From: Adiantum capillus-veneris
Taxonomy: Eukaryota; Streptophyta; Polypodiopsida; Polypodiales; Pteridaceae
DNA: 64,000 bases
NCBI GenBank assembly: GCA_014529385.2
Contig: CM043962.1
Location: 90,197,680-90,261,679 of the forward strand
Direction of reading: 5' to 3'
Below are positions 1 to 11,928 of this stretch, piece by piece. The notes beneath the pieces were generated by a model, which did no database searches, was not told where the DNA came from, and saw only the letters and a list, made by a program, of their open reading frames with translations. Position 1 is the stretch's first letter. Every line of letters begins with the position of its first letter. The translations under genes were made by a program, and so were the position numbers.

Positions 1-1357
1 TGATTCCGCCACAGTAGTAGGATCAGAACTTCCAGCTTGGTTAGGTAAGCCTAAAGAACTGTGGATGTGTGGAGCTTCACAATGTGGTAGCTTGAAACGT
101 GAGGAATGTATCCTAGAGCAGGTTATAGAGGATAAGGACTATATCCCAGAACCATTTCTTGAAGAAGAGTTAGAGCCTTTTGGATGGGAACACATTTTGG
201 CTACTCTGGACGTGTGCGTCGTGGAGGATGCTCCCACAACAAAGTTTTGTGATGAAAATGGCTATGATGTCGTTCCTTATTTTGCAGTGAGTGTAATCCA
301 GGAAAATGAAGAGAACCAGACATCAACAAGCTCTCGAAATAACGAGCAAACAAAGAAATGTGGAGAATCAAAAGATGAAGAAGACGACGAGTTCTATGAC
401 TCTGTAGAACACTTCGAGCTTCAAGAAGATCAACAACCCGGGAATCAATGTCATCGCTACACGAATAAAGTGCATCAAAAGTGGATTCCGAAGTCCTCAG
501 TGAAGACACATCCACCACAAGCATCCTCATACATGGCTCCTAATAAGGAGGCAAAGACTCAGCTAGGAGGAATACGACCAGAGCAACGAGCTAACAATGC
601 TCTAATCAATGGGCTAGAAAAGTCCTCCAAGAAACTACCACCCACGAGCAAACAGAAAGTAACTTTCCACTACGAGCCAAAAAATCAAGGGAAAGTACAA
701 GAAGTCAACCTTGCTGAGGATAGTAGCGATAGTGATGAATCTTATGACATCCCTTATCATCAATTCAGGCCATCACTATCACCAACCCCTTCAGCAACAA
801 CCATGATAGGTCAAAAGAATAGGACAACAAGTCAAAGCCAAAAAGCTCGACAAATCTGGATACCAAAATGCCAGATCGGCCAAAAATAGATATGGATCAA
901 GAAGACAAAGATCTCTAATGACAAATCACAAGATCCAACACCAAAACAAAAACAAGGAAAGAGTGCACGAACGGGTAAGAATATCACAAAGTCGCAAGCT
1001 TTCACAACTCAGGTTTGGGCTCCAAAGAAGTTGATTCAAGCAAAAAAAAGCCAGGAATTCATTTGGATTCCAAAACAACCACAGTATCAACGTTCAAAGC
1101 CTAAATCTAGTCCCCAACCAAGCGTACAAGGGCTGAAGCAAACACCACTGTCGACTCACACAACAAAAAGGTGGATCCCAAAGAAGTCTCTTCAAACACA
1201 AACAAAGCACGGGCAAGTATGGGTTCCCAAACGAGAGCCAGCAACAAAAAAACCAATAATCGCAAAGAAATGGGTCCCAAAGAAGAACAACAAAACTGCT
1301 GTCAGTGCATCGCCGCTTGAATTCTTACAATTCTTCCTACAATTACAGTACAGTTAG
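1..1357 (+). pseudogene. Large Ty3/gypsy remnant: protease-RT linker joined to WxPK-repeat tail
   Basis: One reading frame is open from base 2 to 1357 except for a single TAG at 887-889. Its first ~95 residues (PKELWMCGASQCGSLKREE...) are closely similar to the linker that follows the first protease of the giant gypsy element on the minus strand near 57.2-57.6 kb. That element then continues into RT and integrase; here the frame passes directly through an acidic Ser/Asp/Glu-rich stretch into repeated WIPK, WAPK and WVPK motifs (about 480, 860, 1018, 1065, 1173, 1220 and 1272, with a degraded WIKK near 893). The same motif type ends the pol region of the giant element. I infer a pol-deleted, non-autonomous relative. 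The 5' part lies outside the window. No catalytic domain is visible, so no enzymatic role is claimed. Confidence 0.75.
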
Positions 1358-2000
1358 AAGAGAGCAAGTCGCTTCAATCAAGCAACGATACAGGAGCTTC
1401 AAAGACCATTACATTGCTTAGAATAGGAAGCCTCGCCAACAAATGCCAATAAGCAAATTGCTTATACCCACATCTTGCACAGCATAAATCTTTTCCATGC
1501 ATTGACTGTGTATGCATAATAGGGCTACATTACAAGGCCTGCATAGGCACAACTTTTAATTGCCCAAGCACAACACATACCCTTTGCGATACCTTGTCGT
1601 AAAGGATAACTCCAAATAGGAAGGGGGGAAGCATTCTGAATGCGGACATAACATTATGACTATAAGAGGGAAATGTTTTGTGAGATGCATTGAATTTTTG
1701 CGTTTTATTGTGATAATTTTTTGACGAAATTTAGAGTATATGCCCTCATAGTAGTGTTACAGAGGAGTATGGGGACAAAATCCATATATGAGCCCCTAGG
1801 GACATGTGTATAGTGTACATAGCATTTAGATTTCTATTTGAATGATTTTTCTTTTGTTGAGTTGTTTTAAGATTTTCTTTGTTTATTATTAAGAAAAAAA
1901 TAAAAAATCCATAATCCACATGAAGAAAAGACTGACGAGAGGCCTGAGCACTACAAAGAGAAGAAGGTACAGGAAAATGATGAAACTTCAAGAAGTATGT
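1358..2000 (+). other. Noncoding downstream part of the gypsy remnant, with internal purine tract
   Basis: From about 1427 to 1640 this sequence aligns by eye with the reverse complement of about 52050-52260, the region just downstream of the WxPK tail in the giant element. Shared blocks include GGAAGCCTCG, CAAATGCCAATAAGCA, a TTTTCCATGCATTGAC block and the purine tract at 1618-1631. Weaker similarity continues beyond the tract (gcattct.aatgcgga, then a tatatgccct block near 1738), so the tract is not an LTR border. No ORF of interest is present. Confidence 0.6.
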
Positions 2001-4130
2001 CTCAGCAACCACTACAACAGCCGAAGAACTTGTCACAAAGCAGCTGCACCATTGTTGTAGGCTCGAGGAGAGCTACGCGACAACGCCAAGCATTCCACGC
2101 GAGAGGAAGCGCACACGCCGACGCATCTACGAGCTATTTGTGGCCGTAAGTGTATCAAACGATGTCTGTTTTCCGCGTGCTAGTAGTCTATAGAATCGTG
2201 GCAACATAAGCTACGCATAGGTACTCATAAATTTTAGTTTCGGGCACTTTCAAAATTCTGCTCTGTCATCCTACACGTTTTCTGCAGACGGGTTTAGAGT
2301 GAGGGTTTTGAGTGTAGAAGCTTAGGGACAGGTGTATCCTAGTGAGGGGATGGTGTTCCTTAAGTTTCGCATGAATCTGGCATGATTAGGTGAGTTACCT
2401 TCCGTATGTGTGTATGTGGCTAGGTGGTGTAGTTGAGAGCAGTGAGGATCTGGATTGTGGTTTAGTTGGCCTTCCAGAGTGTTGTATGTGTAGGACGGTC
2501 TCAGCTTGACAAGCTAAAGAGATTTCCTCCGTGTGCCTATCGTGTCATCTATGTCCTCGATTGACATTATGTTGATCTAGGTAGTGTTTGCATGCACTTC
2601 ATGGGTGTGTGAGACTTCCCGTCCAACAGGCACAAAGTCCACTTTTAGTTCTAATATTGATAGATCACAAACGCAATCACTTGTTAGTACAAATTGTGAG
2701 GTTCAAACTCCACATAAGTATCAAGTTTACAATGGTTTACACTCTTTCTAAAAATCCAAATCCCAAGTGATTGATGTGTAATAAACTTGCATCATTAATT
2801 TACTACTTATGTGTTAGTTTAATTCAAGGATACAAAGATGTCTATGTAATGAAATACACCACTTGTTCCATAATGTAATTTAATTATTTTATTCAAAAGT
2901 GCATATACTATCCCACATCTCTTGAGTTGTTTACAGCCAGACATCGGGCTTTCTAGTCCTATGAGGTACTGAATTTCTATTGAAATTTTTATTTTTGGAT
3001 ATTCCCATTTGTGCACACTCTCTGTGCTCCTTCTATGGTTTTGATGCAGGATATGCTGGACAGGAGGACTGTTACACTTATGTCCCAAACTTTTCCATTC
3101 TCCGTGCCCTTAGCTCATGTTTGGATAGTCATTATCTTTTGGGTCATGGTGTAATGCCCAAGAAAATTTAAAAAGCATACCTAACCATGCAATGTATTTT
3201 AATAGTTAATTACCTTCACATTGGCACATTCACAATTCATTTTGCATTAGTATATTACAACCCTTTCAAAGGATCCCTACCTACACATTACATTTATTAA
3301 GATCCACCTTCACTTGTGGACCAAGAAGAACAACTCATTCTTGCACAAATAGTTGATCACGAGACCACCACCACACACACTGGCATATTTTATACCCACT
3401 ATCTTTTGACTTTCAAAGGGAACCCTAGGGAGGATTCCAAAAATGGATGATTGAAATTCTTTTTGTAACTTCCTAAACCTTTTCCACACTTCCCATCACT
3501 CACGGTCGAGTTGATTCTCTATTGAGCAATCGAGGACAGTCTCTATATTCCCTGGTGGGAGGGATGTTACGAGACTAGGCACCCTCCTGTTGTATGTGGT
3601 TAATTGCAATTGGGATAGCTAATTTATTGGTTAATTATGTGTTGTCTAATTGATTTTACTAATAGTGAGTTAAAATGATTTGTAGATTGGAATTCTGGGC
3701 GTTCAAAAGGAGGTGCTTGAAAACAATAACCCTCTCGGCCATTTTACCTTTGCAAAGTATTTTAAACCTTTTATTCGATAAGCCACTATAGTTGCTTGTA
3801 AATAACTCTAGTGAGAACTCACCCTTATGGGACATGCAATAAGTGATGCACTCCACTCAAGTCCTAAAATGGACTCGATGTAAAACAAGGGTCTCCAATT
3901 TTGGCACCCAAAAACTCAATTAATAAATTAAATACCAAAATTCACAAAAAGGGGTGCCGTGGAGTTTGGGGCTATGATTTTAGGCCTTTCTTGTGTAGAT
4001 ACTCTCAATTTTCCCTTTCCCCTCTCTGAACCTATGAATGGAATTTCTCCGTGTCATTTTCTTGACAGAGTTTATCCCCTTCCTTCTTTTCTCTATGTAC
4101 TATTATGTGTAGATATGTCGACATCTTCAT
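2001..4130. other. Intergenic, no recognisable gene
   Basis: Only short ORFs lacking recognisable motifs occur here. A lysine/arginine-rich plus-strand stretch near 1920-2170 may be the tail of the neighbouring remnant but carries stops. I see no LTR borders, RNA gene or repeat array. Confidence 0.5.
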
Positions 4131-4208
4131 CCCTTATTTCTCTGTCAACATATTCCCCTTCCATCTCTCCCTTATTTCTCTATCAGCATATTCCCCTTCC
4201 ATCTCTCC
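4131..4208. repeat. 38-bp tandem repeat, two copies
   Basis: Two adjacent pyrimidine-rich copies begin at about 4133 and 4171 (cttatttctctgtcaac and cttatttctctatcagc). They differ at two positions and both end in ccttccatctctcc. The surrounding 4080-4330 stretch is generally CT-rich. Confidence 0.8.
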
Positions 4209-4675
4209 CTTTTTTTCCTTCTCTATCAAGGCAAGGTTAAAGTTGAATTTCATGTCTAAGGGTGGAATCCCACCCTTGCTCCCAACAAACACACACACAC
4301 TCCACCTCTCTCTCTTCCCCCCAAGCACATTCTCTCCAAATATTTCATCCACGTCTTCATACAAAGTGGTAATAACTCATGTTATTATCACCCCACAGGA
4401 GTGTTAATAACATAAAATTCACATCAACCTACTAAAACTAGGAGTTCCTGTTTTCCTGACATGATATTTGGTTTGCCCGACTGACTCAAAATAACCTCAA
4501 ATTTTTTAGAGAGGCTCTAAGTTTGGAGGGTCCTATATAAACAATGGCCCGTCCTCTGAGACAACCCTTTTGGCACACTTTCTAGAGTCCTCACTAGAGC
4601 CAAAACTTGAGGTTTTTCCTTGAGGTTTATCATATAAACTTTTGCCATCTAGTTTCCTATGAAAACACCCACGTA

Positions 4676-4980
4676 TAGTTACTACCCTTGGGTGTCTATC
4701 CGCCTGGAAGCAGGTTTGGGTAGGAAGCATTAATGTGGAGTGTTTAAGCGATGCAAGTTCTTGGGTCTCATTTCTATTGTTGGAATGGAGCACTCCTCAT
4801 CACTACACCGGCGTACTTGTATTTTATGACTAGTTACCTCCCCTAGATGTCTATCTGCATGGAAACAAGTTGGGGTAGGAAGCATCCGCGTGGAGGTTTT
4901 AGGTGGTGCAAGTGCTTGGGGATCATTTCTATTGTTAGAATGTGCACTCCTCATCATTACACCAATTTCATATGCTTTTT
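4676..4980. repeat. ~154-bp diverged tandem duplication, two copies
   Basis: Copy one begins near 4676 (agttactacccttgggtgtctat) and copy two near 4829 (agttacctcccctagatgtctat). Shared landmarks are gtgtctatc/atgtctatc (4691/4845), gggtaggaagcat, and tcatttctattgtt followed by cactcctcat. The copies differ at perhaps one base in six, so the duplication is old. No coding potential is evident. Confidence 0.75.
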
Positions 4981-5084
4981 TTTTCCTATTATCACTTTTG
5001 TTGCAATATTAATGTTTCCCAAATGGATCTTGATGCTACTCGGAGGGCCCCTCATGTCGCTCGGAGGGATAGGGATGTATCCCA

Positions 5085-5407
5085 TGTTGAGATGTCGAGT
5101 TCTACACCTTGAGCTGGCATCCACTACGGGTCTTGGCCGCTTACGGCATTTACTCACTGGCGCGTTAGGTGACCGACACGGAGGATCTCTGCCAGTGATT
5201 CTACAGCTGGACTACACTTATAGTGCCAGCCTAGTACGCTTCTAGCGAGTTCACACTTAGTGACCGCATGTACATATGTGCTACTTTTCAGCTTTAGCAC
5301 TTAGTCATTTTGTACTCTCTTTTCTGTGAAGAAGAAGAAGAAGCTTTCCATCTCTGTGTGCTTTTGTGCTTGTCTTGTGTAGCTCTCTTGCATCCTCATT
5401 CTTTAGA
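5085..5407 (+). repeat. Copia 5' LTR
   Basis: 323 bp, starting TGTTGAGATGTCGAG and ending CTTTAGA (the 3' LTR ends CTTTACA, so one base of the terminal CA has changed here). It matches 16905-17225 and 30074-30396 with few differences. Confidence 0.93.
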
Positions 5408-5419
5408 TGGTATCAGAGC
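5408..5419 (+). other. Copia primer-binding site (tRNA-iMet)
   Basis: TGGTATCAGAGC immediately follows the 5' LTR. This is the standard plant complement to the 3' end of initiator tRNA-Met used to prime minus-strand synthesis. Confidence 0.92.
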
Positions 5420-5699
5420 CTGGTGCAGGCAAGAGAGGCTAAGAGAGCAAGAGCATCACAATCCCTTCGTTCGCAATCCACGACCAGATGCCGAATTTTT
5501 TAGGGGTTTTTCGCACAAGTTTCTGAACAGGTCTCCAAAGTGCAGTATACAGAGATTTACTGTACAAGTACAGTGGTTGTATGTATGCTTGATTGTGGAC
5601 ACTCGTTGAGTGTAGAAAGCGTTACAGGAACCACGATAGCAGGTTCAGCAGATTTGCAGGTTTTTGCAGATTGCAGCTATTTTGTCTTAGTGCTTCAAG

Positions 5700-7733
5700 A
5701 TGTCTGACGGTTTCAGTCAGATTGTTACTGAGAAGCTTGAGAACAATAACTACCCTGCATGGAAGTTCAGAATAACAAATTTCCTAAAAGGAAAAGGTTA
5801 TTGGGACTATGTAGAAGGAGACAATGAAAAGGAACCAGAGATTCCCGAGGCAAATGCTACAGCAGAACAAAGGAAAGCTTTGAGGGACTGGCAACAAGGC
5901 CAGAGCAAAGTGATGTATTGGCTTTCTATGAGCATCACAGATGGCATGATGGGCTATCTACATGATGCTGAAACCCCCGCCATTGCATGGAGAAACTTAG
6001 GCAGAGTGTTCGAGGTGAACACCAAGGCCAGGAAGCTTCAACTAAAGTCGGAGCTAAATCAGGTTAAGAGGAACAACCTTTCAATCAATGATTATGCCTT
6101 GAAGATCAAGAGTATCATTGAGGCTCTTGGATCTATTAAAGTCTCAGTGGAAGATGATGACATTGTCCGTGCATGCTTGGATGGTCTAGGAGATGAGTAT
6201 GTACATTTCAGGTCTTCCATGAATACAAGAGACGGCATCCCCGTGTTCCAAGATTTGATTTCTATGCTTATTCTTGAGGAGAAGAACCTTGACACATCTT
6301 CTTCTCATGGCAGAAATAATTCTGAACAGGCCTTCTATTCTAACTCCAACAGAGGTAGAGGTAGAGGTCGTGGTCGAGGCCCAAGGGGTTGCAGGGGCCA
6401 ATTTCTGGAAGGTCAATCAAATCAAAACAATACAGGTGGCAGGGGAAACCAGTCTCAAGGCAGGGGGAGTCAAAGAGGTCGTGGTGCAGGATCAAGCAGG
6501 TAGCAACATACTCCAGATAGCAGAGAATGTTGGACTTGTGGTGAAAGAGGTCACATGTCACGTGACTGTCCAAAGGGAAAAGCAAGTAGAAAGAGAGAAC
6601 AGGGCAACTATGCATCTACTAGCAGAGATGCCGATGACAGCAAAAACGAGCGCATGTTTGTTATGCAACATGTAATGAATACAATGACTGCAGAGAATTC
6701 CACCCAAGATGATGTTTGGTATGTGGATTCAGGTGCCTCTAATCACATGACGTCTCGTGGAGAGTGGTTTAGAGATATGCGCAAACCAGATGTGTCAGGC
6801 TATGTGCAGACAGGAGATGACACAGCTCACCCCATTGCTCATTTAGGGGACATACCTCTAAATACGAAGAGTGGGAAATCAAAGTACTTAGCAGATGTAC
6901 TTCATGTCCCAAACATTACAAAGAATCTTGTTTCTGTTGGACAAATGGTTGAGCAGGGTTTGCAGGTTCGCTTCAATCCAAATGGCTGTTATGTAGAAGA
7001 TTTCCAGAATGGTTGTAATCTGATCACAGAGGGCAAATGTGTGGGCAGAATGTTTACGTTGAATGTAGACATGCCTGAGGTAAAAGCTGCATTATTTGCA
7101 CAGGGCACAGGTGTTGTGGCTGATGTTGACATTTGGCACAAACGCATTGGCCATGTCAATGAGCAGAGATTGCGCAGCATGCAATCAAAACAGATTGTAA
7201 AAGGTTTGCCCAAATTCAAGGTGGATGGTATGCATAAAGTGTGTGCAGCATGCCAGTTTGGAAAACAGTCAAAGGGCTCATTTCCACATGAGCGCAATGT
7301 ATGTAAAAAGCCACTTGAGGTGGTGCACACAGATGTTTGGGGTCCAACCGATACTGCAAGTATACATGGTTGTAGGTATTATGTCTCTTTCATTGATGAC
7401 CATACAAGGAAAGTATGGGTCTACTTCATGCGTAACAAAAGTGAAGTGTTTGGTCACTTTCAAGACTTCAAAGTCATGATTGAGAAGGAGACAGATATGC
7501 AAATCAAGACATTGAGGTCAGATGGAGGGGGAGAGTACTTCTCCAATGATTTTTCGGATTTTCTGTGAATGCATGGTATACACAAGCAGTTTACATGCAG
7601 ATATACTCCACAGCAGAATGGGGTCGCAGAAAGGAAAAACAGGCACATTGCAGAGGTTGCACGTGCATTGATGAATGAGAAGATCAGGTGTTACATCATG
7701 CACCGCAGCTATAGGTGTCCTGTTCATAATGTA
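5700..7733 (+). pseudogene. Copia gag-protease-integrase polyprotein (broken)
   Basis: Starts at ATG 5700. The gag capsid resembles the UBN2-type copia gag: residues FSQIVTEKLENNNYPAWKF at the start, a central LSINDYALKIKSIIEALGSI segment, then a Gly/Arg-rich tail. TAG at 6501-6503 stops the frame, which then continues to the zinc knuckle CWTCGERGHMSRDC (about 6531-6572), the protease motif VWYVDSGASNHM (about 6714-6750), the pre-integrase motif DIWHKRIGHVNEQRL (~7130) and an integrase core with TDVWGP, RSDGGGEY and NGVAERKN carrying the D, D, E residues. TGA at 7566-7568 is a second stop. All three integrase acidic residues are retained. The coding region ends at the junction near 7731, where element X begins, so the integrase C-terminus is absent. 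It cannot make a full polyprotein without two readthroughs. Confidence 0.9.
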
Positions 7734-8485
7734 CTAAGCTTAATTACAATAATCAGCAGAGATTAATTAATTTAAAGAGGTTTAAGGAGTATGCATAGGC
7801 CTAATCTTTGATTTATTAACAATTTATCTTAATCTAACCTTGCTAATTAAGAAGGATTAGGTTAATTACCGTTAGGGTTAATCAATTAGAGATTAAACTC
7901 TAATGATTTCTGCGTAGTGTTCTCTCTAGATGAGAGAGAGAGAGTAGCAAGGCTTCGAGTCTCTCTAAAATGTGAAGCTAGGGGTCCTATTTATAGTTTT
8001 CTGGCACTCATAAGCTCTCACCGGCTGAAAAAGGCAATTGCTTGAAGTTCAAGCAGCCCCCAGCAAATCCAAAAACGACCCATGCTGCTAAATGAGTCCC
8101 TAGCAGATCAGTGATGACCCTCCCATTACCTGCCAGCTTTTAAAATGTCAATTTTGCTATAATTTGACCTATTTTTGCTTAATTGGTAAATATCTTGTAA
8201 ATATCCGGGAGACCTTTAATAAAGTCTATGCTTAAATGATTACTGTAACCCTTCAATTTTTCTATTTTACTCAATTCACAGTGTAAACTTCCAGGGGTCA
8301 TAACTACGCCAGTTTTTATCGGGATTCAATTCTGAAAATTTCTAGCCCGGGGTTTGTTATGCTTAAGATTCCAAAAATACCAATATTTGCCATGGTCGGA
8401 CAATTCTACATTGCTTTTTCAATAATCATATCAGTTTGATTAAGCTTATACAACCTTTAAGGTTTCAGAAACTGGAAACCTTACA
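7732..8485 (-). repeat. Element X copy A, truncated 3' LTR
   Basis: Matches the outer 754-768 bp of the X LTR at 14835-15602, 20913-21662 and 28020-28773. The true terminus (TGTAAGG on minus) is at 8485; the inner end at 7732 (tactaagc on plus) is a breakpoint, because the LTR continues beyond this point in the other copies. Confidence 0.85.
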
Positions 8486-8499
8486 ATCCCCCAACTTAA
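8486..8499 (-). other. Element X copy A polypurine tract
   Basis: Minus strand reads AAGTTGGGGGAT directly before the LTR start TGTAAGG. The position and purine content fit the plus-strand primer of an LTR element. The same tract is at 21663-21676 in copy B. Confidence 0.8.
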
Positions 8500-9350
8500 G
8501 AATTTGAGATGTCCTCATCTCAACCGAAATTGGGAAAATCTTTGAGAAGAGAAATTCATTCTCCACAAGTGGCATCTTTGAAGGGATAACCTTTGCACTT
8601 TATCAAATGTTACTGATTATTCTAAGAGGTCTTTCCAGTTTCTGGTTGGAGTTACTTGCTAGCCAAACTTTTCTCGAGAAACTCTTAGTGTTGAGCCCAT
8701 CTTAAAAACCTTTACAAACCATTTGCATCATCTCAAAAACCAGGTTAAATCAATTCCATAAAAGATTCATAAATTCACCTTGTCAATATGAACACGCTCG
8801 ATCTAACTGACCATTTAGAGCAATCAGCGTTCGACAAGTATCATGTATTTCAACTTTGCCAATCTGAACGCGCTCGGCGTGTTCTTGCCATTCTGAGCAA
8901 TCTGCGTTCGGCACAAGTTTCTACTATTGCACCAGAGATACCCCCTCTGTGCTCTAACCTGGTTGACCAAGAATATGTAAAGGGTTTTAAGAAGTATCAT
9001 ACCAAGAGTTCTTTTGGACTTCCTATTAGTCTCGTACCTTAATACTTTCAAGTCTATGTTATTTTTCCAAGGAAGGCTATCGTGTACACAAAGAATGTGA
9101 GTTGGTTTCTTGATAACTATGTCATTCTCAAAATTCAAATTCTTTTCATACTATCGAGAACTTTGGTCTCATTTGTTAGATCAACCCTTAATTTCTTGAT
9201 TAAATACCAACTTCACTTTAGATTCATTAAGTAATCTTGGAGAAGAAAATCATGTATTCCATTATAATATATAAGTAACTCAAGTTTTTGATTTATAGTG
9301 GTTTACAAAGCTATAAGATTGCTAAATATGGCCAAGCGAGTGGCTCTTTT
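8500..9350 (-). other. Element X copy A 3' untranslated region
   Basis: Contains no convincing ORF. It carries two copies of a small motif, each with GAAC(G/A)CGCTCG followed by GAGCAATC(A/T)GCGTTCG (8788-8835 and 8866-8912). Within each copy GAACGC and GCGTTC can pair as a stem. The same arrangement is at about 21967-22090 in copy B. Confidence 0.55.
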
Positions 9351-9359
9351 ATCTTTTTT

Positions 9360-9840
9360 TTATCCATAGGGTTGGTTCTCCTATGATTGCATAAAATCTG
9401 GTTCCTCTTACTCTTCCTTTACCTCGTCCTCTATTTCTACCTCCTCTTAGATTATCTCCTTGATTTTGAGGAATGGCTCTATTAGTAATTCGAGGGTTTT
9501 GTTTTTCTGGAAAACTATTTCTATAGTGCCCTATTTGATTGCATCCATAGCACCTAACGTTTGGGAAGGTCTGTTCTCAGTTCATTGCTGCAGCTACTCC
9601 ACGTTGTTGATATCCCTGGTTGGAATTTTTCCCTGGCTCTTCCCCTAAAGTTACTAAATCCATTATAGTTTCTTGTAGAGTTGGTTCCTTCACCTGCAAG
9701 AGGCTTAGCCCTGAGAAGGGCATCCTGTATTGATGTATGCCTCATGGCTTGGATCCATACCTCTGCATCTCGTTCCACGTTGACCCCTTTTCCTTTGAAG
9801 TTGGGGGGTTGCACTTGTTTGAGAAGAAACAAGCACGGTA
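9360..9840 (-). pseudogene. Element X copy A gag remnant (capsid fragment and zinc knuckle)
   Basis: Minus-strand translation gives PPNFKGKGVNVERDAEVWIQAM near 9750-9815, typical of the start of the retrotransposon gag domain, then jumps within about 10 residues to a basic RG-rich segment. Most of the capsid core is therefore deleted. After a stop at about 9554 the neighbouring frame gives RCYGCNQIGHYRNSF, a CX2CX4H knuckle whose last cysteine is Phe, followed by RGGRNRGRGKGR. This is a Ty3/gypsy-like gag that has lost its core and zinc-binding integrity. Copy B is the same. Confidence 0.7.
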
Positions 9841-10061
9841 TAAAGAACAGAATCAGGTATCTACATGGTTTCGTAAGATCGACAGATTGGCAATTTAAAG
9901 ACTTATGACACGGCTAGGAATTAATTTCAGAATAGACACAAGATCAAGATATTCAATTCAAAAGACTTGGTTCTTTATTTATAAGGTGAATATTTACAAG
10001 GATAGCCTTACAAAAGAGCCTTAGGTATCTCATCCTAACTTGTTGTAAATTTTTGCGGCCT

Positions 10062-10670
10062 TTAAAGGATCCGCATAGCTGGCTGATTTGGAATATGGTG
10101 ATACAAACGACGGGTGTTTGTAGTCAGATTTCTACAATGCTCTAATTGATTGGTATAATAGTTCTTATACTCATTGGAAATTGGAAAGTAGATTATAAGG
10201 TCCAAATTCTTAGGGGTATTCTGAGAAAAAGTTATGATTCTTCGATATGGAATTATCTCCACCACTCTATCCCATACCCATTCGTTCAGGCGTTTTCCCG
10301 TGCCTCCTGGGTAAGTGTGAACAGTGATACTCGAGTTTGTACCCAAGAAGTAGTATAACTGAACCACTCTCAGTTCCTCAGCCCAACGTAGTTTCTTTAA
10401 ATCCGTGGTAAGACATCCCACCTTCCGAGCATTGATGTAATACGTCCCGCCTTCATTGCTCCATTCAAGCTCCCAGCCTTTATCTATCCGAGTCGAATGA
10501 GGAGTGTGAACCTTCATTAGTAGCTCCATCACGCTCCGTCGAAAAAAATAGTTTGGAGAACGACAAGCACTCTCATAAATGAGCTCAAAGACTTGGAATT
10601 TGCGATATTCAATCACAGGATCTTCCTGAATTTTCGACGCATAAGCCTTTGGTTAGTTAACCAAATTTAT
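10062..10670 (-). CDS. Element X copy A, unknown ORF after the primer site
   Basis: The frame is open from a TAA near 10672 down to a stop at 10062, but there is no ATG near its start. The first possible residues read AYASKIQEDPVIEYRKF. The remainder (about 200 residues) is rich in Tyr, Arg and Trp, with ELIYESACRSPNYFFRRS, GWELEWSNEGGTYYIN and KRLNEWVWDRVVEIIPYR as recognisable segments. I do not recognise a family. It is preserved in copy B with one replacement (M to I near the C-terminus). It follows a (TA)n tract and lies where a gag N-terminus would be expected. The lack of ATG suggests a spliced exon, a non-AUG start or a relic. Confidence 0.5.
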
Positions 10671-10681
10671 TTATTTTTCTA

Positions 10682-10684
<3 letters not shown>

Positions 10685-10740
<56 letters not shown>
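10685..10740. repeat. (TA)n microsatellite in element X copy A
   Basis: About 50 bp of uninterrupted TA between the X primer site and the unknown ORF. Copy B has the equivalent at 23863-23920, with one phase break and a different length. Confidence 0.95.
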
Positions 10741-10741
<1 letters not shown>

Positions 10742-10810
10742 TTTTTTCTTTTTATATTTTTAGACAGTACGAAATTTTCCCAATAAACTAAACCAGGCTC
10801 TGAAACCTAG

Positions 10811-10822
10811 GCTCTGATACCA
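10811..10822 (-). other. Element X copy A primer-binding site
   Basis: Minus strand TGGTATCAGAGC lies two bases after the LTR end AACCTTACA, complementary to initiator tRNA-Met. It sets the element's orientation and the inner border of its 5' LTR. Confidence 0.85.
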
Positions 10823-11928
10823 CTTGTAAGGTTCCCAACCCGCCTATACCGACATCGGGATGGGATCCTTGACAGGTCTCTAGGTCTGATAAAAATCAGA
10901 GTCTCTAAACAAGAAAAATCCAAGGAATAGACCTTTGCCATTGACAATGGCTTGGGTCTATAGCCTTAGAAGAAGACCTAGTCCTGTCTCGCAGCGGAAA
11001 CGGGACAACCTTTTAAAAGTCCAAAAACTACTTCAGCCCTATACCTTCCACAAATTGGACTAAGGTATCCTCAACCAACGCTTTTTTCCCCTTAATATAT
11101 GTGAGGGCACAGCCGCTGGTAGGTTCCTCTTCCAATTGAAGAAGTTTTCTAAACATTTTAGTGCGCAGGGATGGATAGTTACCTGACTAATCAGGTCCAC
11201 CCGTCCATGATTGACAACCTTAGTCAATCCCCACTTACCACCCCGCACACACACAAGATTCATTTATCTTATTATTACATTGTTTTAACATTTAAAATAA
11301 TGGTTTCTTTTAACGTTCCATCACAGTAATTCCTTGAAGACAGCATTGAAAGCATTCTTTCAGAAAACAAACATCTTTAAACTTAAGACAGGGTACTGTC
11401 AATCAAAACATTATCCATAATAACCATGACCAGTACTCTTCTTGTCTCAAGACCACCTAAGGGTGAAAAAACGGCACCCATTCCTTATTCAATTCCGGAG
11501 TGGATAAACCCCCACCCAAGGTTCCGGGTGCCCATACACCAAACCAGTTGCCCATACAACCGGGCGGCTCCCCTAGGATTAAAAAAACGGTATCCTAACT
11601 TATGTAGAAACATCAAGACATGACACGGAGTAGAAACTCATCGTTCATGGGGATAATCGACTTAACCGTGGCTAGAAAGCCAATCATTATCATCAATTTA
11701 TATCAAGGAGTCGGAGGTGTCTTGAGACAAGCTGTCTTAAGGATGATCAAACATATCTTTCCTAATTCAATCAGTTTTAACCCAAACAATTCTTTCCTAC
11801 CTTACAAATAAATGCACGTTGGAAGTTACCTTCCGTTTTGAGTCAGTTTATTCTTCTTACGTATGCAATGCTAATTTATAAAATAACTTAAACTAATTAA
11901 AGACTTAATTGAATAATGGGACACCCAC

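Noticed and set aside
4533-5245. Several overlapping ORFs of 66-132 residues on both strands
   Set aside because: They fall over the 154-bp tandem repeat and the copia LTR and have no recognisable motifs.
7732-8485. Taking the 754-bp block as the complete X LTR
   Set aside because: No primer site follows its inner end in any copy, and homology between the two LTRs of copy B continues at least 2.6 kb further; the primer site fits only a border at 10825 or 24009.
8788-9042. 84-residue plus-strand ORF, identical in both X copies
   Set aside because: It lies antisense in the X 3' region, has no domain, and its preservation is explained by the recent duplication.
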